From: Steinernema hermaphroditum
Taxonomy: Eukaryota > Nematoda > Chromadorea > Rhabditida > Steinernematidae
Length of the DNA: 64,000 nucleotides
Direction of reading: 5' to 3'
Assembly: GCA_030435675.1 (NCBI GenBank)
Contig: CM059624.1
Coordinates: 14,222,769 to 14,286,768 of the forward strand
Shown: positions 46,074-57,174 of the stretch, in pieces
Layout: every line of letters begins with the position of its first letter
How positions within the stretch are numbered: position 1 is the stretch's first letter
Notes under the pieces: generated by a model
Told to the model about the DNA's origin: nothing
Databases searched by the model: none
What the model saw: only the letters and a program-made list of their open reading frames with translations
Program-made: the position numbers and the translations under genes

Positions 46074-46950
46074 TGCAAAAACCGAATCAAGCGGCACGGA
46101 CTGGTGCAGGAGTAGATGTACTCAGTTGAGGGCTCCTTGCAATCGTTCTTTCGGTGAAGTTCCCATGTGAAACTGCACTTATAGTAATTTAAGTGTACTT
46201 CAAGTGGTAGAAGAGACAGAATTTCTTCCATTAACGCTCCGGGCAAGAAGAGTGCATGGAGCACTGAGATTACAGTCGCACATAGGAGTCAAATTTAGAG
46301 GCTTGAATATGGGTCCTATGGCTTCACTGACGATGGAATCAATATGTGGAAATGTTGACAGAATGAACAACCTAACTTCTTTGGGATCCGTTTAGTGTCA
46401 GTTCAAACTCAACGTGAATTCCATTAGCTATTTGTGGTTCTTTCGTCATTTTGTGTCAGCTAAGCGGACCATTTGGCACGGACTGGTGCAGGACTAGATG
46501 CACTCGTTCTCCGGGTTAAGTTCTCATGTAAAACTGCGCATTTAAAATAAGGTAATTTAAAGTGCTTTAAGAGGTAGGAGAGACAGAATTTTCAAGGAGG
46601 CTCAAGAAGGCCTAACCCATATGTTTATTCCCTTTCCTCAACTCACCGAAATCGTCTGAGTAACCTTGCAAATAAAGGAAAAAGGCAAAAAAAAACGGTC
46701 ATCTGAAACAGTAAAACTGGAGACATAAATAAGTTTAAGATCAGCTAAAGACGATGGTCTTTCAGCAAAATCCGACCTTTCCCAGATCAACTTCGGACTG
46801 ATTTGACCTTTCCCTTATTGGGTGTCCAATAACCTCGCAAATAAAAGAAACGGTCATCCGTAACAACAAACCTGGATACTTCTATAAGTTAGGTGAAGGT
46901 AAACCTAAAAAACGAGGGTCTTATGCTTTCGACTTCAAGCAAAATCAAGC
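46074..46950 (+). repeat. Diverged direct repeats
   Basis: 46095-46215 and 46478-46585 share GGCACGGACTGGTGCAGGA and GAGACAGAATTT phrases. Around 46660-46790 and 46790-46950, AACCTYGCAAATAAARGAAA and ACGRTGGTCTTTCAGCAAAAT-like phrases recur. Old, degraded duplication. Confidence 0.45.
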
Positions 46951-47206
46951 CTCTTTCCCTTGCTGACGGTCTTGATGCATCGCACGTTTCCACTTCACAT
47001 GTTTCATAGGGTTTTTCTTCCAACTGATTCAGCCCTGTGTGTCCCTGAGAAAATGTCTCTCTTCTTTCCTTATTCATCTTTGCACACATCATGATATCGC
47101 TCTTGCAAACTGCTTTCCCATGTCCACGATCGGCGTCCTCGAGTTCGCACCAAAGGGACACGTAGGTGGGTGTGGGAATGCACGATAAACACACAAAGCT
47201 GAACAT
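46889..47206 (-). CDS. Possible small Cys-containing secreted protein
   Basis: The frame from ATG 47206 starts MFSFVCLSCIPTPTYVSLWC, then ELEDADRGHGKAVCKSDIMM and CAKMNKERRETFS. The first 60 residues look protein-like with spaced cysteines. The rest overlaps repeated DNA. No splice support. Confidence 0.25.
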   Translation of the reverse strand: MFSFVCLSCIPTPTYVSLWCELEDADRGHGKAVCKSDIMMCAKMNKERRETFSQGHTGLNQLEEKPYETCEVETCDASRPSARERGLILLEVESIRPSFFRFTFT

Positions 47207-47209
47207 TAA

Positions 47210-48840
47210 TGAAATTGTGAGTGGTCGACCATGTCCTCAAGGAAAACAAGCGAAAACCAAAACAACATAGATTTCTTGATTTCTTCTTGCATAATAAAAG
47301 CATGGTCGACGCCAAAATCAAGCCTTGTGAAAGTATTTTTGCAGGTGCACTTATAGCGATCATCCTTCACATGATCATTAGTATATTTAATTAAATTGAC
47401 GCAAGAGGAAATTCCATGTTTGCCACAAATTACAAACTAGAGTCACCTTATGGCGACAAGTGAGACCTCAGAAATTCAGTTTGTCTTCGATAAAGGACAC
47501 ATTTGATTGTATTCTGCTGCTGTTCAGTTGTGTACTTTAAGAACAACATGACTGGCACATGTCCCCAAGCTAGGCGCTGCTAAACCGTGGGGACCTTCTG
47601 GCAAATGGGCGCAGGGAGATGTCATAGAATGGGGAATATGAAATAGGGTGCGGTACGCCGTTTATGTTGTGCGTAATGATAGGTCTGACTCTCAGAACAC
47701 CTGGAGCACTAGAGAGCCGTAGCTCTGACAAGATATAGGCACCAACGTATCGAATCGGTCAATAAGTCAGCCGGTTCACAGCTGAGCCGATACTCATCTG
47801 GCTCTAACGTCTCACCAGGAAGCTTTTCACCACCGTTCCACCTGCGCCCCGACTCCGAGAAGCCTGGAACACCAGGGAGCTGTAATTCCAATATCTTACC
47901 TCGAAGACAGTCACTACTGTTCATTCGGGGAATCGAAGTTTCGCTGAAACTCCGAAGTCCGCGCCTCCAGACGGTTCGGTGATGGAAATGCACCTCATTT
48001 GCTCCCCGAGCTCGACGCCATCGGATTCAGCTCTTGGCCGCTTCGACGCCAGCACAAACCAATAGATTGCTTATAGTCGGACTTGGCCGAAACCCGCTTA
48101 ATTCAACGACAACGTTCTGATTTTGCTTTTGATTTGTGCCTATTAGACATCCTGCTTGGCGTAATGCCTTTGGATTGATAGGATGAATCGAGCAAATCGC
48201 CTTCCTCATCGAAGGAATGTTCAACCTGGTCCAAGCCCCATGTCTCATCCCTTCCCCCGTTCATGCTCATCCCAGTCCTTAACCTACCGCCGATCCATGG
48301 TCCACCCTTCCTGATCTATGCCCTTAACACCGCTACAAAATTTCATTCGTCTTTCGTTCAAATAAACGGCCTAAAGAACGGCAACGACAGCCAAAACGAT
48401 GGATGTTAGGTTTTGCATTACTTTAAACGGATTCATAAAGCTACCCCTGCTAAAGCTGAGGCTACTGAAGCGACTTCCCAAGATTTGGATACACGTGATA
48501 GAGGACAATTCCTTTTTTTCAGCACACAATAACCCATATTTTTAGTCTTTCATTATTCGCTTATTTGACCACAAACAGCCAAGGTTCACTTCCTATATCA
48601 CATGAACACATTTTCGTACTACAAATTCATTCATATCTTAATGAGTTTCGAAGCATTGTCTACGACTCTGAAAATAACTTTGTTTTGACGGTGATGCGGA
48701 CGTGTGTCAGTTCCGCATAAGAAACACAGAACCGTGTTCTCGGGCGCTCGGCCGTCCATTTGTTCACTGTGTCACACCCTGGAGATCGGGGATTCAACAG
48801 AGACCATACTGGGAGACATATAAGTGGTTTTGGCTTCAAC
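47210..48840. other. Intergenic, undecided minus-strand frames
   Basis: Minus-strand frames at 47993-47709 and 48248-48027 have ordinary composition (for example KALRQAGCLIGTNQKQNQNV) but no start signal, splice partner or motif. A short phrase AAGCCGGTTCACAGCTGAGCCGAT near 47770 resembles the MITE ends described above. Confidence 0.25.
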
Positions 48841-48849
48841 TGTTGTCCT

Positions 48850-49075
48850 GAATAGGGTTGGCATTTGAGTCAGAAAACGCCGAGTCGAGTTGAGTCAAAA
48901 AAGGCGACTCGAACTCGACTCGACGTGCCAACCAGGGATGTGCGGAAATAAAATTTTGCAAAACGGAAACGGAAATTTGGGGTCCGTCCAAACGGAAACG
49001 GAAACGGAAATCGCCAAAAAACGCGGAAATTTCCGTTTTGCGGAAACGGAAACGGAAATTTTCGCGTGCCAATTT
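48850..49075 (+). repeat. Low-complexity GGAAAC/GACTCGA repeat
   Basis: Runs of GAGTCGAGTTGAGTC, then ACGGAAACGGAAA with a palindromic GGAAATTTCCG core near 49025. Open frames here encode only Thr-Glu-Thr repeats. Confidence 0.6.
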
Positions 49076-49423
49076 TGGCGTATTTAGAGCGTAAAATATT
49101 TCGATGTTTTACATCCAGTTTTTGATGAGGTTTTCGAATAACACTATTTCGAACTTATGAGGTTAAACACTGCTTCAATTGCACTTCTCACAATTTGTCC
49201 TGTAGTCTATGTTACAATCTGCGTTCTGCCAAAACATTGAATAGCTTAAATTTGACAAGTCTCACTTGGGGACCTTCCAAAGTGAGCACTCAGTTCTGGA
49301 TACACATTGGTCAATCTATTTGTGTCATGTTGATTGTTTCTCAACGCCTTTTCATTGTTTCGGAGCGAACAAAGGTGAATCTAGAATGGAGATGGACCAA
49401 CCTCATAGTGTTCATCTGGAGTA

Positions 49424-49916
49424 GAGTTGTCATCGGGTCGAACCCGAAAATCTGCATTTTTTTTTGCAGTACGGACCAATTTTGAAGTCCGATCGAGAAA
49501 CTTCCAAGTGCGCTGGCTTCGCCCCATCGTCGCAGCCCAGCACAATCAAAAACATTTGGCCGCGCAGCAAAACAAGGTCCAATTATGGGTGAAACCCGAA
49601 CCCGAAAATCTGAACCCGAAAATTTTTGAATGGACCTTTTCGTTGTTCGGGCAAGTTTTTTGATTGTGCCGGTTTTACTCTGCTGTGCCGAAGCCAGAAG
49701 AAGACCGCCGACTACGGAGTGACAATGTGGTTTTTTGTGCATATATATGACGTCTCGCAAGGCGTAAGCCTTTTTGATACGAGAAATAAACTCGTAAACT
49801 CGCTGGGCTGTGACGTTGGGGCGAAGCCAGCGCACTTGGAAGTTTCTCGATTGGACTTCAAAATTGGTCCATACTGCAAAAAATGCGGATTTTCGGGTTT
49901 GACCCGATGACAACTC
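49424..49916. mobile_element. 493-bp MITE with long terminal inverted repeats and TA target sites
   Basis: Starts GAGTTGTCATCGGGTCGAAC and ends with its inverse GTTTGACCCGATGACAACTC. The inverted arms run about 115 bp (to about 49541, and from about 49802). TA lies immediately outside each end (49422-49423 and 49917-49918), the target-site duplication of mariner/Tc1 transposition. Apparent ORFs inside are mirror images from the two arms. Confidence 0.8.
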
Positions 49917-49979
49917 TAATCTGGAGGGATATTAGTCACGTCTAGGGAGTAGTCTTTGCTTGGTAAGAACACAAACTAG

Positions 49980-52050
49980 AGGAGATTTATTGACTTTGAG
50001 CAGCTTTGAGCACTTTGAATGACTTTGATCCGGTCAGATTCCTCAGTAGCTTCCCAAAATGACAAAAGTGAAGGGACGTGCATTAGTGGCTATAATATTC
50101 TGTAGCCTTTCTTAGTTCACTCTAGAATGCATGTTCCTGTTTAAAAACAATGAGAACGGAGCCAGTTATCCTATTCGTCGAGCGAAATTAACGTTAAAGG
50201 CACACATCACTCAATCTGCCTGAAACGACCTCAAAATGGAAGGCATCTTACTTTGAGACTGCGACACATCGAAAACTTCTGCAATACAGTCTGCGCGGCG
50301 GTGCGCAATCTTCTAAAAGCCATTGCGCGCACGAGATAGTATCCCATAACACGCAGCGCAGGCAAAGCGCGGTGAGATGTAAGCGTTGGTGTGGAGAAAA
50401 GGCGACGTGTGTGGGTGCGCGAACGGGAATCGCACATCCCTGGTGCCAACCCTAGTCCTGAACCCATGCAAGATTTCAGGAATTTGGGTTAGAAAGGACA
50501 AAGTTCGATTGAAAGAAGCGGAAAATCAAATTGGAAGGAGAAGAAGTTCAATTGAATTAAATTTGTGCAGCTCCTTTGTACAACGCCGGTACAACTTCGT
50601 TATAAAAAGGTCTCTCGAACACATTTTTGCATTCATTTTGGGAACCTTCCGAAGTCAAATCGGGCTGAAACTTGGCATATATGTAGGGATGCAGTATTGA
50701 ACGACGTTGTAGGCACTAAAGGCATCTGAAAATGTAAACTCTTTTTGGAAGTTACATCCTAACCAGTAAGGGCTACATTGCGGAACAGTTCTCGTCAATC
50801 CTTTTGTTTTTGTGCTTTTGTTAATCATCGCAGAACACGAAAAGGAGAAAACTAAAAAGCAATGATTGTCGAAAGTATTGAACCCAGACAAGAAAGATGG
50901 TGACAAAGAGACAACCCACACATCAGTACGAGTTTTGGCGAAGTTGGCTGGCTCACAAAAGGACATACAGACGTCGAACGGAAGTCTGGAAGGCCACTCA
51001 GAAATTCGGACCGGTCCGCTTCTTTCATTTTTCGCTTCTCTTTTTGTCTTTCGACCGGCTCACGCTTGAATGCTCACGGTAATGACATTGCAGACTTCTG
51101 TCTACATACAAATATGGTCTTCCGTTCCTTCCGGTGCCCTAGGCAATCGTTGATCCAACGACGGAGGCCAGCAACTACCGTCAGCTCATCAACTCATTGC
51201 CACGGACATGAAAGGACCAGATATGTTGTTGGAAATACATACAGGATGACCCACAAAAGACATCCACTAAGTCAGGAATGTCATTTCTATGAGTATGCAA
51301 GCGTGAGACCGGTCAAAAAACGAAAAAGAGAAACAAAAAATCGGTTTCTTTCGTTGTTTTTTTTGCTTATTTTTTTCATTTTCCGACCCGTCACCTTAGG
51401 ATGCTCACGGAAATGACATCCTAGACTTCTGTGATAACATAACTTTCGAAGGATGTTTACATGGACAGTTGTACTCATAAGCCGACGCCCTTTTGGTGGT
51501 TCACGTTCACTACTGTAGGCCTACTTTTGTGCCAATTTTCAGCTCAATCTGAGGCGGAAATTCCGCGAAAGTCCGGTGTAAACATACTTCTCCCAGTGAT
51601 AATCTGCATTTCTGGCTGAATCATGATCTTCGGATAATCGTCGATTCCCAAAATCATTCTCTGTATCTTTCTATTTATATATTTTATAGCTCATTACGGT
51701 TACCAAAATAACTTTTTTGATACAACTCCAGCCATGCAGGCTTAACACATCTGTAAATAGACCTATGTTCGTCATTTTCGTTATAGGGTGGATGTTTTCG
51801 TTATTGAATAACAAGTAGAATAACTCAGTTTTTATGCCTGTCGGTCATTTATTCCAATAATGTTTGTTAACCATCCACCTACGTATACTCAACGAAGAGA
51901 TTGCGTTGCAGAAACACACAAAAAGTAGAAATGCAAAGAAATTGTGCCAGGTTTGTAATGGGCAACCTTGACGATAGGCCAAGGCCACTGGTAAGTTCCT
52001 GCTCTGCTCTAGCACGCGCTAATTGCGAAGAACAACGCAAAGTTGCTAAC
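49980..52050. other. Intergenic with one diverged duplication
   Basis: No gene supported. 51010-51100 and 51335-51435 share TGCTCACGGWAATGACATYC and AGACTTCTGT after T-rich runs, a direct repeat about 330 bp apart. Confidence 0.35.
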
Positions 52051-52059
52051 CGCGAACGC

Positions 52060-52810
52060 AGTACGTGCCATGGCTCGAACCCGCACTGATTGATCGCCAG
52101 CCAACGCTGCTACCCACTGCTCCACAGCGACATCACACACAGAGCAGACATAGTCCTGCCTAGAGACGGACAGTCATCTGTGATGCATGGCTCATTGCAA
52201 ACGCTTTGGGTTGGTGTTTGTCTCGACGCGGGTTCGAGTCCACCTCGTGTCTGCGGACTTCCCGCCTCCAACGGGGAAGACCTTTCGTTTCGAGGTGAGA
52301 TCGATCGAGAAAACAAATAGCGGCTGGGACGCGGTCAGCTCCATCGCTATCCACATCTCGGAACATTCCTTTTTGTCGCTTTTCTGACACTCAGCCGTCA
52401 GTGATCGAATGGCTCATTGGCAGTGATGTCGGTTGGGAATCGATCGACGCGGGCTCGCCGCCGGCCGCGAGCCAACCTCTCTTGTGTAACCGATGGAATG
52501 TTTCTCCAACTCCAAATCGGTAAGGAAGAGAGGAAAATCGAAAGCGGGGCATCTTTAGCGGCCAACCTCCACTGGGATGGGCGTTGATAACACCTCTCGA
52601 CATTTTTGTTTCCGTGTGCAGTATAGCACAGTGGCTAACGAACCCGTTTCATAAATGATCGAGGTGAGTTCGACGCCATGCCCTGGCATCTACGACCGGA
52701 TTTGCGCAAATCGGTTTCCGGTTGGTTTCGCACAGGGAGATTAAAAGTTGGGCAACTTTTGGCGGTCACCTCTTCTCCACGGTGGGCGTTAATAACGATC
52801 CAAGACAAGA
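52060..52810. mobile_element. Cluster of tRNA-derived SINE-like units
   Basis: On the minus strand at 52130-52060, TGGAGCAGTGGGTAGC (box A) is followed by GGGTTCGAGCC (box B), the spacing of a tRNA-type Pol III promoter. On the plus strand, CACAGTGGCTAACG (52627-52640) and GAGTTCGACGCC (52666-52677) form another pair. CGACGCGGGTTCGAGTCC at 52226 and CGACGCGGGCTCG at 52445 are further box B-like sites. Body sequences also repeat: 52557-52602 and 52761-52805 share GGCGTTRATAAC after a CACCTCYWCT run. None folds as a real tRNA. Confidence 0.6.
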
Positions 52811-52857
52811 CCATCTTTTTCCGCCGTGGATGTTCACAACGCCACGTGCCAGACCGG

Positions 52858-53584
52858 TTATCTTTTCGGAAACACCTTACAAACAGAGTCTACAAAATCA
52901 GTGGCATTATAAAAGCCGCTAACACCATGGAAACGCATTTCCCTACTTCCTTCGTCGAGTTTCCAATCAGAAACGCTCATAATCCGAAGTTTTGAGTGAT
53001 CTCGACAAGTGGAAGTTGGCGGACAGGCGCAGTCGATCCTTCTGACCAGTCCACATCTTTTGCTCTGAAAAAACACCCATTGTACATGGTAAAACGGAAT
53101 TTTCGCTACTTACTTCACGCATCGAAGTCGAACCATCGCATTCAGTCCACGGACTCCACTTTGTCGAGTGCAAACAGCTGTCGAATTCTCGGATCGCAGC
53201 TTTCTGCGCCGTTGAATGAAGTAGCTGAGCAAAGAAAATCAACAGGAATCCTAGTAGAATCACAATGGCAGCGCCTATAAGCGCGTAGGCAGCGTGCTCC
53301 AGCTTCTTCGACGATCTGAAAAGAGCATTCAATTACAAATCAGGGCAGATAGTGGCGGCGTACATTTTGAAATTATGTTCATCGGCACATCGCTGCTTCA
53401 CCGCCTTCAGCGCCATTTCGTCGGCAAGCGTTTCGTAGTCCGTCCCGGCATCCTGGGTAACGTCCTCCGCTTTACCCACCGCGTTGCCTGTCTTCGCACC
53501 CTTACGAGGGCCGCCGACTCCAGCGTTAGTGCAGATATCTCTCGGATCCACAAAAATCTCGACGTTCGCTTCGTTGTCAGCCAT
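52858..53584 (-). CDS. Single-pass membrane protein with a TSP1-like extracellular motif
   Basis: Three minus-strand exons: 53584-53364, 53315-53114 and 53064-52858 (introns 48 and 49 bp), giving 209 residues. A hydrophilic N-terminus (MADNEANVEIFVDPRDICTN) without signal peptide leads to one membrane helix (ALIGAAIVILLGFLLIFFAQ, about residues 82-101). After it come CLHSTKWSPWTEC and, across the second intron, KRCGLVRRIDCACPPTSTC. WSPWTEC followed by a CGxxRRxxC series is the core of a thrombospondin type-1 repeat, so the C-terminal side is probably extracellular (type II topology). It ends SVCKVFPKR. TSP1 modules mediate matrix or receptor contacts; a specific role is unknown. The start follows conserved splice phases. 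Confidence 0.75.
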
Positions 53585-53829
53585 CTTGTAGATCCGAACG
53601 AACCGTTCCACACGGTGAATGGAAGTGAAAATGAAAAGTCTGCAGGTCACGCGCTGCGGGACTGCGGCCTAGACGTCTATCCCAATTTAAGACACATTTG
53701 CTGGACTGCAGCTGTCATTTCTCCTCATTTCAGTGTGTCGATCAGTTGTTTGCGGCTAATTTTATCGTGTTCCAGACGAAATATTCCTTATTGGGATAAG
53801 TGTAACTGGTGATCACTTGTCTTGTATCC

Positions 53830-54700
53830 GCTTTTTACAGAACGTGTCTTGTGGTACAAACAGGTACAAAAGAAACATACCGCGCCCGAACTCTCTCCCT
53901 CTCAAGCAAACATGCAATTTTGAAGCACTCGGTCCCACAACGCTCTCCCGAACGAACAGACAGTCTGCGTTACGGGTGTTACGATTGTTCAACCAAAATC
54001 AGCTTGGATTTTCGAGTTGTTGTGTGAGATTGCTTTATTCGTGGTTGCGTTTGCTTCAGGTTGTTTTGAATGTGCTTGGTTTTGGAGAGACTCACTCACG
54101 TGTCTGCTTCCCTAATCCATCTCCATTTCTATGCCTTCCTTTGTGCCCGCTAAATTAGTCGTTTTATTTCATGTATTCTGCGTATGGCGTCGTCTTTTAC
54201 ATAAAAATTCACTTCGCCGTTTCTTGAACCGTGCGATCCACCAACGCTGTATCGACCAAACAGTCAGATGTTTTCTCAGGTCTATGGTCTCTTGATCATT
54301 TGCAAGGGAATGCCATTTTGGACTGGTGGTGCGCGGTTGTTTATTCTCCATTGTTTTGTTTGCTTCTGGGTGTGTTGGTTTTCTCGAGGTTGGTTTTCTA
54401 TAACGAGATGACGTCACGCTTGAACGCGAGGGCTGCGATTTTAGCGATGTTCACAAATTCGGCTTGAAAGAATTCAGTGCTTGCTGCTTGTAATCGGTTT
54501 TCACTTGCTAGTTCAATATCAGCTTTGTCGCTGTTTGTATTTTTTCTCGTGCTGGTTTGACCCGCGTGTTTCTATCAAATCACACATCGCTGATCGCTTC
54601 CATACATTTCAGGCTGTTCATGACAGAGTGCCACCAGCACACTATGACTGCACCAGCTCAATGGGTATGCCGTTCGAGAGGAACTCAGAGCTCATTTTAC
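53830..54700. other. Intergenic, no gene seen
   Basis: T-rich upstream sequence of the ataxin-2 gene. Short frames without support. Confidence 0.4.
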
Positions 54701-54729
54701 GGTTATTTTAGGTCCGGCTTACCACCAAA

Positions 54730-56305
54730 ATGAATGAGAAGGAGTTGCTTAGAGCGCTCTATCCCCTCATGAACTACACTGTGCAAGTGAAGACAAAGTG
54801 TGGCCGCAGATACGAGGGAATGTTTAGAGCATGCTCGCCAGATTGTGTATGTTATTTATTTTTTGATGATTGCTGATGAGCGCTGTTTTAGGAAATGATA
54901 GGTTTGTCTGATGTGCGAGTCATTGCACTCAATGGCCGTCGTCTTCACAATGCAGATAATAGTACACCTACCAGCAAGAAGGTGTTCAAGAGAACTGCGA
55001 TAGAGTCCATAACGGCCGTCGAGCAAGCAACTAAACCTCAAAAGTGTACGCCACGTCTGAATGCTATTGTTGTTCAAGTCAGAAATTTCAGGCGCTTTTT
55101 CTATCGACCGAAACTATCATGGAAGCGTTCCATCAAACCAAGACTTAGAGATGTTTGAAGAGTGGAAAGACGAGGATGCAGAAGAAACGAAGGGTCTGAT
55201 GGACCTGGATACCGGAGCAGCAGCGCGCGGTTGGGCCGTTGAAGACATGTTCGCACAGAACAAAAGCGTCAAGTCAGACTTCCTTGAAGACCTATCGCAG
55301 TACACCAACGTTGAAGTCGGTGACCAGTCCGCAGAAGCCCGAAAGAAGGCTGAAAAGATAGCGAATGAAATCACCAAAAGTGAACGCAGCAAGCGCTACC
55401 AGAAACTGGAGAACGACGATGACGAACGGGATCTCGACAAGTGTACAAGCTTTGAATCTGAGCTTTCGTCAGTGTCAGCCTTGTCATCTGTTTTGCAATC
55501 CTCTCTATTTCAGTGCTTTCAAGCTGAATCCCAATGCTGAATCTGAACCTTCGTCAGTGTCAACGCGTCAGTGCGCAGAAGCCCGAGAGAAGTCTGAAAC
55601 GATAGCGGATGAAATCACCGAAAGTGAACGCAGCGAGCACCCCCAAAAACTCGAGAACGACGATGACGAACGGGATCTCGACAAGCGTACAGTCTTTGAA
55701 TCTGAGCTTTCGTCAGTGTCAGCCTTGTCATCTGTTTTGCAATCCTCTCTATTTCAGTGCTTTCAAGCTGAATCCCAATGCTGAATCTGAGCCTTCGTCA
55801 GTGTCTGCGCGTCATTGCGTAGAAGCCCGAAAGAAGGTTGAAACGATAGCGGATGAACTCACCGAAAGTGAACACAGCGAGCACCCCCAAAAACTCGAGA
55901 ACGACGATGACGAACGGGATCTCGACAAGCGTACAGTCTTTGAATCTGAGCTTTCGTCAGTGTCAGCCTTGTCATCTGTTTTGCAATCCTCTCTATTTCA
56001 GTGCTTTCAAGCTGAATCCCAATGCTGCACCGTTCCAACCTAGAGCTCCACCACAACCATTGTCGCCGCCGCAGCAGCAGCAAATGTTCTGGCCACCACC
56101 GCAGCAGCACCAGCAAATGTTCTGGCCACCTCCGTCGCCACCGCAGCAGCAGCAGCAGCAGCAGCAAATGCTTTGGCCACCACGGTCGCCACCGCAGCAG
56201 CAGCAAATGTTCTGGCCACCACCGTCGCCATTTGTTGTGCAAACGATTCTCATTGATGCAAACACCGGAATGCCAGTCGGAATGCTGCCTTTGATGATGG
56301 GTTAA
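54730..56305 (+). CDS. atx-2: Ataxin-2 homolog (Lsm, LsmAD, PAM2, Gln/Pro-rich tail)
   Basis: Six exons: 54730-54846, 54892-55045, 55092-55467, 55514-55711, 55758-55955 and 56002-56305, giving 448 residues. Residues 1-90 form the Lsm domain (TVQVKTKCGRRYEGMFRACS). Exon 3 holds LsmAD (ARGWAVEDMFAQNKS, then EARKKAEKIANEIT). Exon 6 starts with the PABP-binding PAM2 motif FKLNPNAAPFQP, followed by PPQQQQMFWPP repeats and a hydrophobic end (MPVGMLPLMMG). Ataxin-2 is an RNA-binding translation regulator in stress granules and germline. Exons 4 and 5 are tandem 244-bp duplicates of the LsmAD end plus intron. Their LNPNAESEP copies lack the PAM2 Phe-x-Pro. Both are phase 2-2, so they can be skipped in frame. 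A TTTTAG acceptor 18 bp before the ATG suggests trans-splicing. The protein is shorter than most ataxin-2 proteins. Confidence 0.92.
55270..56001 (+). repeat. Three 244-bp tandem units inside the ataxin-2 gene
   Basis: Successive units (equivalent points 55468, 55712, 55956, the three intron starts) each hold the end of an LsmAD-type helix, an identical 46-bp intron starting GTCAGT, and the first residues of the PAM2 exon. Introns appear identical; the first coding unit is the most diverged. Confidence 0.9.
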
Positions 56306-56689
56306 GTTATAAATTTGCATTGTTATAAATGTGTTGTTGAATTAAACCAGCGAGGAGGCGTTTGCTTGTTGAGTGTTTCCGTTTTCAACGATGTATCTGC
56401 GACGGAAGAAGTGTCATCGTGTGATTTGACTCTTTGTGAGTAGGCTCTTCTTTTCATCGCCACGAGATGCACAGATCCCAAGATTGGATTGTAGAAAGGT
56501 CGTAATGAAGAACTCCAAGAAGAGCATTAAAGATGTATCTGCATGTAGATTTTGGTTTTGAGAGTTTGGACATCCGCAATATATCCACAAGGCCAGCTGC
56601 ACTTCTATCCAATCCCGGATTCAAATCCACTCCCAAAAGTTCGCTCTCTCCCCATCCACACGCCTAAACGTGCCTATCTCAGCATGTTT

Positions 56690-57115
56690 TTCGTTCGCAT
56701 GGCTAAGTGAATCCACTCCTCCGGGCCGTGTTTCCTCGCAGCCATCCCGGCGGCCTCTCTCAAAGCCGCCGCCGCGAGAAACGGGCGACACTCGGCGCCT
56801 CGCTTGGAGGGTCTCCGAGGAGTGAATGTCGCCGCGTCGTCGCCGTCCCATTATATCGAATCCCTCGGCGTCCCCTTGCATCGCCGACGGCTTTCCTCTA
56901 CTGTTGCCGTCGTCGCCGAACGGCGCCAACTTGTCGATTATCAATATTGTCCACGTAAACCACACCTCGGCCCGTCCCCGCTCTGCCCGGGGCGATATTT
57001 TTCTCGGGCTCGGCCGTTCCCGTCCGGAGCCGATCGATAGTTAATTTCGCGCAATTGGGCAGCCCGGAATGGGCCCTTTTCCGGCGCTCGATGGCGTCCA
57101 CCTGAGAGCCGCGGC
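56690..57115. other. GC- and CpG-rich island
   Basis: Strongly GC-rich compared with the flanks. It contains CGCCGCCGCG and many CG dinucleotides and ends about 60 bp before the first exon of the Ly6-like gene. Open frames on both strands are a by-product of composition. It may be a promoter region or inserted DNA. Confidence 0.45.
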
Positions 57116-57174
57116 ACCTAAAAGGGCTTGCTGTAGGTCAGATCTGTTTTCAGAGAGAACAGCCGACAATATTT

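Noticed and set aside
49341..49913. 190-codon minus-strand frame and its plus-strand mirror
   Set aside because: Both lie in the inverted ends of the TA-flanked MITE; similarity to each other comes from the inverted repeat.
55859..56320. Minus-strand frame of 153 codons rich in Trp, Arg and Leu
   Set aside because: Antisense of the ataxin-2 Gln/Pro tail. The sense strand has clear domains and splice sites.
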